Positions 5,861 through 8,244 of a stretch of 8,244 nt of DNA are shown piece after piece (within the stretch, counting starts at the first letter, position 1; each line of letters starts with the position of its first letter). Source of the stretch: Aquificota bacterium (GTDB taxonomy: Bacteria > Aquificota > Aquificia > Aquificales > Aquificaceae); contig JAADEK010000077.1 in NCBI GenBank assembly GCA_013153455.1, positions 1 to 8,244 of the forward strand, written 5' to 3'. The notes beneath the pieces were generated by a model. It did no database searches and was not told the origin of the DNA. It saw only the letters and a program-made list of their open reading frames with translations. The position numbers and the translations under genes were made by a program.

Positions 5861-7083
5861 TGCTTGAGAAACTCCTCTCCGAACCGCTCTTTGAACTCGG
5901 CGTTATACTTCTTACGGGCTACATCTTCGGGAACGTAGCAAACGCGCTCAAACTCCCCCGCGTGAGCGGATACATACTCGCGGGTATACTCATAAGCCCC
6001 TCCCTGCTCGGGATAATTGACGAGGAGTTCCTCCAAAAAGCCCACCTCATCACCCACGCGAGCCTTTCCGTAATCACGTTTATGATAGGCGCGAGTCTCT
6101 CTTGGAAGAGGATAAAGTCACTCGGGAAGGTAATAGCCCTCGTGACGCTCGGTGAGGCTCAGATGGCTTTTCTCGTCGTGAGCACGGTTATGTTTATATA
6201 CCTATACCTCGTCGCGGGTATAAGCGCTCCCGTTTCCCTCGCCCTTGCCCTGCTCTTCGGGGCGCTCGCATCGCCCACAGACCCCACCGCCACGCTTGAG
6301 GTCATACACGAATACAAAGCCCGAGGGACGCTCACGACGACCGTCCTCGGCGTTACCGCCCTTGACGACGCGACGGGTATAATGAACTTCGTCCTCGGTT
6401 ATTCACTCGCGCTTGCCCTGCTCGGGGGAGAGAGCCCATCACCCCCTCAGGTAGCCTATCAGGTCGTATACCAGATTCTCGGGGCGGTTATGCTCGGTGC
6501 CTCGGGAGGTTTCCTCCTTCACCTCCTCGGGAGGTTCGCGAAGGAAAGAAAGGAGATAGTTACCGTAACTGTCGGTATACTCTTCCTTACGTTTTCACTT
6601 GCGCACGTTCTTGGTTTTGACGAGCTTCTTGCGACGATGAGCGTCGGGATAGCGCTCATAAACATCTCGGAGGAAAACGAGCGCTTCAGGGAACCCCTTG
6701 AGAACTACATAGAGGATATACTCTTTACCGCTTTCTTCGTCGTCGGGGCTTCCTTCCTGAACCTGAAGGTTCTCTTTGAGTATTTCCCCGTTGTTCTTCT
6801 TTACGTGAGCTCAAGGTTCGCGGGAAAATACATCGGTGTGTGGTTGGGAGGTCATCTCTCGGGCGCGCCATCGGTTGTAAAGAAATACCTCGCCTTTACG
6901 CTCTTTCCCCAAGGGGGTATAGTAATAGGGCTTTCGCTCCTCGTATACCAAAGACCCGAGCTGAAGGACTACGGTCTTATGCTCGTTAACGTAATTATAG
7001 GGGCGACGGTTATACACGAGTTTCTCGGTCCCGCGTTTGCGAAGTTCGCCCTGAAGCGCGCGGGGGAGATAAAGGAGGATTAA
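5860..7083 (+). CDS. Cation:proton antiporter of the CPA superfamily (Na+/H+ exchanger-like)
   Basis: Inner-membrane monovalent cation/H+ exchanger, 407 residues and about 12 transmembrane helices. It has no C-terminal TrkA-N or RCK nucleotide-binding domain of the kind found in Kef channels, so it is the transport core only. The first helices (LLTGYIFGNVANALKLPRVSGYILAGILI) are typical of the family. The ion-binding region combines an unwound-helix motif S138-P-T-D-P-T143 with a helix carrying A-L-D169-D170-A-T-G. T-D-P is typical of NhaP-like CPA1 members, and an Asp-Asp pair is typical of electrogenic exchangers such as NapA. R319 and K323 in a late helix may supply the conserved basic residue. 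The likely role is Na+ or K+ extrusion and pH homeostasis; the ion and stoichiometry are inferred only. Its stop overlaps the end of mnmA by 4 bp. Confidence 0.9.
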   Translation: MLEKLLSEPLFELGVILLTGYIFGNVANALKLPRVSGYILAGILISPSLLGIIDEEFLQKAHLITHASLSVITFMIGASLSWKRIKSLGKVIALVTLGEAQMAFLVVSTVMFIYLYLVAGISAPVSLALALLFGALASPTDPTATLEVIHEYKARGTLTTTVLGVTALDDATGIMNFVLGYSLALALLGGESPSPPQVAYQVVYQILGAVMLGASGGFLLHLLGRFAKERKEIVTVTVGILFLTFSLAHVLGFDELLATMSVGIALINISEENERFREPLENYIEDILFTAFFVVGASFLNLKVLFEYFPVVLLYVSSRFAGKYIGVWLGGHLSGAPSVVKKYLAFTLFPQGGIVIGLSLLVYQRPELKDYGLMLVNVIIGATVIHEFLGPAFAKFALKRAGEIKED

Positions 7084-8150
7084 ACCGCGGGGGACTCTAT
7101 GATACCTCCCCCGAGAAGTGTATCCCCGTCGTAGAAGGCTATCACCTGACCGGGTGTGATACCGCGAACGTCCTCCTTGAACTTCACCCTGTAGAGTTCC
7201 CCTTCCTTCCTTATTTCCTTTACCTCAACGGGCTTGTGTCTGTATCTTATCTGAGCTGAGACCTTTTCCCACTTATGCAGGGGAACCTGCTCGTTCAGGT
7301 CTTTCACGAGAAGCTCGTCGTTGTAGAGATACTCCTCTTCGCCCACCACGAGGGTGTTAGTTTCGGGCTTTATGTCAACGACGTAAAGCGGGCGCCCGTA
7401 AGATACCCCGAGCCCTCTCCTTTGACCTATCGTGAAGTTGTAAATCCCCTCGTGCTTCCCGAGAACCTTTCCCGAAACGTGAACTATGGGTCCCTCGCGC
7501 TTTCCCGCTATTTCACGTATAAACTCACCCGGAGACCTACCCATAAGGAAACAAACCTCTTGGGAGTCCCTCTTTTGGGCTACGGGTAGCTTGTGTCTTT
7601 TCGCTATCTCCCTAACCTCTTCTTTTGTGAGCTCACCCAAGGGGAACATAAGGAGGGGGAGGTCTTCCCTCCTTACGAGGGAAAGAAAGTATGTCTGGTC
7701 TCTCCTTTCGTCCCTCGGGCGCTTTATAACAAGCCCGTAGCGTTCGTCCTTTTCTATCCTCGCGTAGTGTCCCGTCGCGAGCTTGTCCGCTCCCGCGACG
7801 TCCCTCAGATACCTCGCGAAAAAACCCGTCTTGACCTCGCGGTTGCAAACGGCGCAAGGGTTGGGTGTCCTTCCCCTCAGATACTCCCTCACGAAGTAAT
7901 CAATAACCCTCTCCTTGAAGAGCTTTTCCCAGTCTATCACTATGTGCGGTATACCGAGACGTCTCGCCACGCGCGAGGCGTCCTTCACGTCCTCGGGAGA
8001 GCAACAAACGTTATGCGTCTCTCCCACGTTGCAGGCTTCCTCCGAGTGAAAGCGCAGGGTAACGCCTATCACGTCGTATCCCCGTTCCTTAAGAAGGAGT
8101 GCGGTGACGCTACTGTCAACGCCACCGCTCATACCCACAGCCACCCTCAT
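7080..8150 (-). CDS. mnmA: tRNA-specific 2-thiouridylase MnmA
   Basis: ATP-dependent enzyme that places sulfur on C2 of the wobble uridine (U34) of tRNA-Lys, -Glu and -Gln. The 356-residue product is full length. It has the N-terminal PP-loop S8-G-G-V-D-S-S14, the T95-P-N-P-C-A-V-C102-N-R segment with C102 at the place of the catalytic cysteine, G127-H-Y-A-R-I, D151-Q-T-Y-F-L, and R194-D-S-Q-E-V-C200-F with the second active-site cysteine. The C-terminal region shows GQRRGLGV and a final beta-barrel ending LLGGGIIESPAV. Extra cysteines C40, C49, C50 and C99 mark the subgroup with a CCS-x-E-D-V motif. The ATG at 8150 gives the canonical MRVAVGMSGG start; an in-frame TTG just upstream is less likely. 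2-Thiolation stabilises tRNA and supports decoding, which is useful in a thermophile. Confidence 0.96.
   Translation of the reverse strand: MRVAVGMSGGVDSSVTALLLKERGYDVIGVTLRFHSEEACNVGETHNVCCSPEDVKDASRVARRLGIPHIVIDWEKLFKERVIDYFVREYLRGRTPNPCAVCNREVKTGFFARYLRDVAGADKLATGHYARIEKDERYGLVIKRPRDERRDQTYFLSLVRREDLPLLMFPLGELTKEEVREIAKRHKLPVAQKRDSQEVCFLMGRSPGEFIREIAGKREGPIVHVSGKVLGKHEGIYNFTIGQRRGLGVSYGRPLYVVDIKPETNTLVVGEEEYLYNDELLVKDLNEQVPLHKWEKVSAQIRYRHKPVEVKEIRKEGELYRVKFKEDVRGITPGQVIAFYDGDTLLGGGIIESPAV
7088..7113. repeat. Inverted repeat at the antiporter/mnmA convergent junction
   Basis: CGGGGGA (7088-7094) and TCCCCCG (7107-7113) are perfect complements around a 12-nt loop. They start 4 nt after the antiporter stop and lie within the last mnmA codons. 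No T-run follows on the + strand. On the - strand only a short TTTAA comes soon after the stem. It may act as a transcription end signal or protect mRNA 3' ends, but it is not a textbook terminator. Confidence 0.35.
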
Positions 8151-8175
8151 CAAGAGTTAAAATAATCTTTAAGGT
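8151..8175. promoter_or_regulatory. Compact 25-bp divergent promoter region between mnmA and cutA
   Basis: On the + strand TAAAAT (8158-8163) is followed by 12 nt and the cutA ATG. On the - strand TATTTT (complement of 8159-8164) is followed by 8 nt and the mnmA ATG. The two candidate -10 elements overlap almost completely, so the two promoters cannot be occupied at once, and any -35 region of one lies inside the other gene. TAAAATAATCTTT (8158-8170) repeats the 13 bases at 1066-1078 before lysC. AAGG at 8171-8174 is a possible, very close Shine-Dalgarno sequence for cutA. Confidence 0.4.
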
Positions 8176-8244
8176 ATGAGGGGGTATTGTGTTGTTCTCA
8201 TAACCGTCCCGGTTCAAAAGGGACAAGAGCTCGCGGACTTCATC
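8176..8244 (+). CDS. cutA: CutA1-like divalent-ion tolerance protein, 3'-truncated by window edge
   Basis: Only the first 23 codons are present. The translation opens MRGYCVVLITVP and continues with a helix-like QKGQELADFI. This is the typical first strand and helix of CutA1, a small, very heat-stable trimeric protein of about 100-110 residues linked to divalent metal tolerance. The conserved metal and trimer-core residues lie beyond the window, so the call rests on the N-terminal pattern V-L-I-T-x-P plus the following helix. It is divergent from mnmA, with a 25-bp gap. Confidence 0.72.
   Translation, partial: MRGYCVVLITVPVQKGQELADFI

Noticed and set aside
7593..8165. 190-codon open frame on the plus strand opposite mnmA
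   Set aside because: It is the shadow of mnmA; MnmA motifs are intact across the same bases and this frame shows no domain.
1..8244. tRNA, rRNA, CRISPR arrays, transposases, phage genes, defence systems, toxin-antitoxin pairs
   Set aside because: None was found; nearly every base is in a recognisable housekeeping gene, the largest gap is 57 bp, and no regularly spaced repeats or mobile-element ends were seen.

Overview
The window reads as chromosomal DNA of a thermophilic, diderm bacterium. The best guess is the phylum Aquificota (Aquifex/Hydrogenobacter relatives). This is inferred from heavy use of AGG (Arg) and ATA (Ile) codons, Lys/Glu-rich proteins, very tight gene packing and family resemblance; no phylogenetic marker was tested. 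LolA implies an outer membrane. No tRNA, rRNA, CRISPR array, insertion sequence, integrase or other sign of transfer was seen. The gene content is mostly housekeeping, and I do not see an obvious undescribed multi-gene system.

Layout. Bases 1-588 (+) hold the 3' part of a CcsA/HemX-type cytochrome c assembly membrane protein that enters from the left edge. It converges with fabZ (572-1024, -), overlapping it by 17 bp. A 57-bp divergent gap separates fabZ from lysC (1082-2323, +), an aspartate kinase with an apparent internal start for a separate regulatory subunit. A co-directional, mostly overlapping run follows: a PAS/GAF-like/GGDEF/EAL cyclic-di-GMP protein (2357-4774), lolA (4777-5385), a GNAT acetyltransferase (5357-5860) and a cation/proton antiporter (5860-7083). 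The antiporter converges with mnmA (7080-8150, -), overlapping it by 4 bp. A 25-bp divergent gap then leads to cutA (8176 to the right edge, +).

How the genes fit together. The lysC-to-antiporter run looks like one transcription unit, but its members (amino-acid biosynthesis, c-di-GMP turnover, lipoprotein transport, acetylation, ion exchange) share no pathway. Such mixed operons are common in compact thermophile genomes. The c-di-GMP protein has a degenerate GGDEF motif with a kept RxxD site and an intact EAL active site, so it is predicted to act as a phosphodiesterase.

Regulation. The hexamer TAAAAT occurs, by eye, five times on the + strand and once on the - strand. Every copy lies within 0-12 nt of a gene start, usually with no Shine-Dalgarno sequence. 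This suggests -10 elements giving very short or absent 5' leaders. The clearest Shine-Dalgarno-like sequences instead precede the internal lysC start and the translationally coupled antiporter start.
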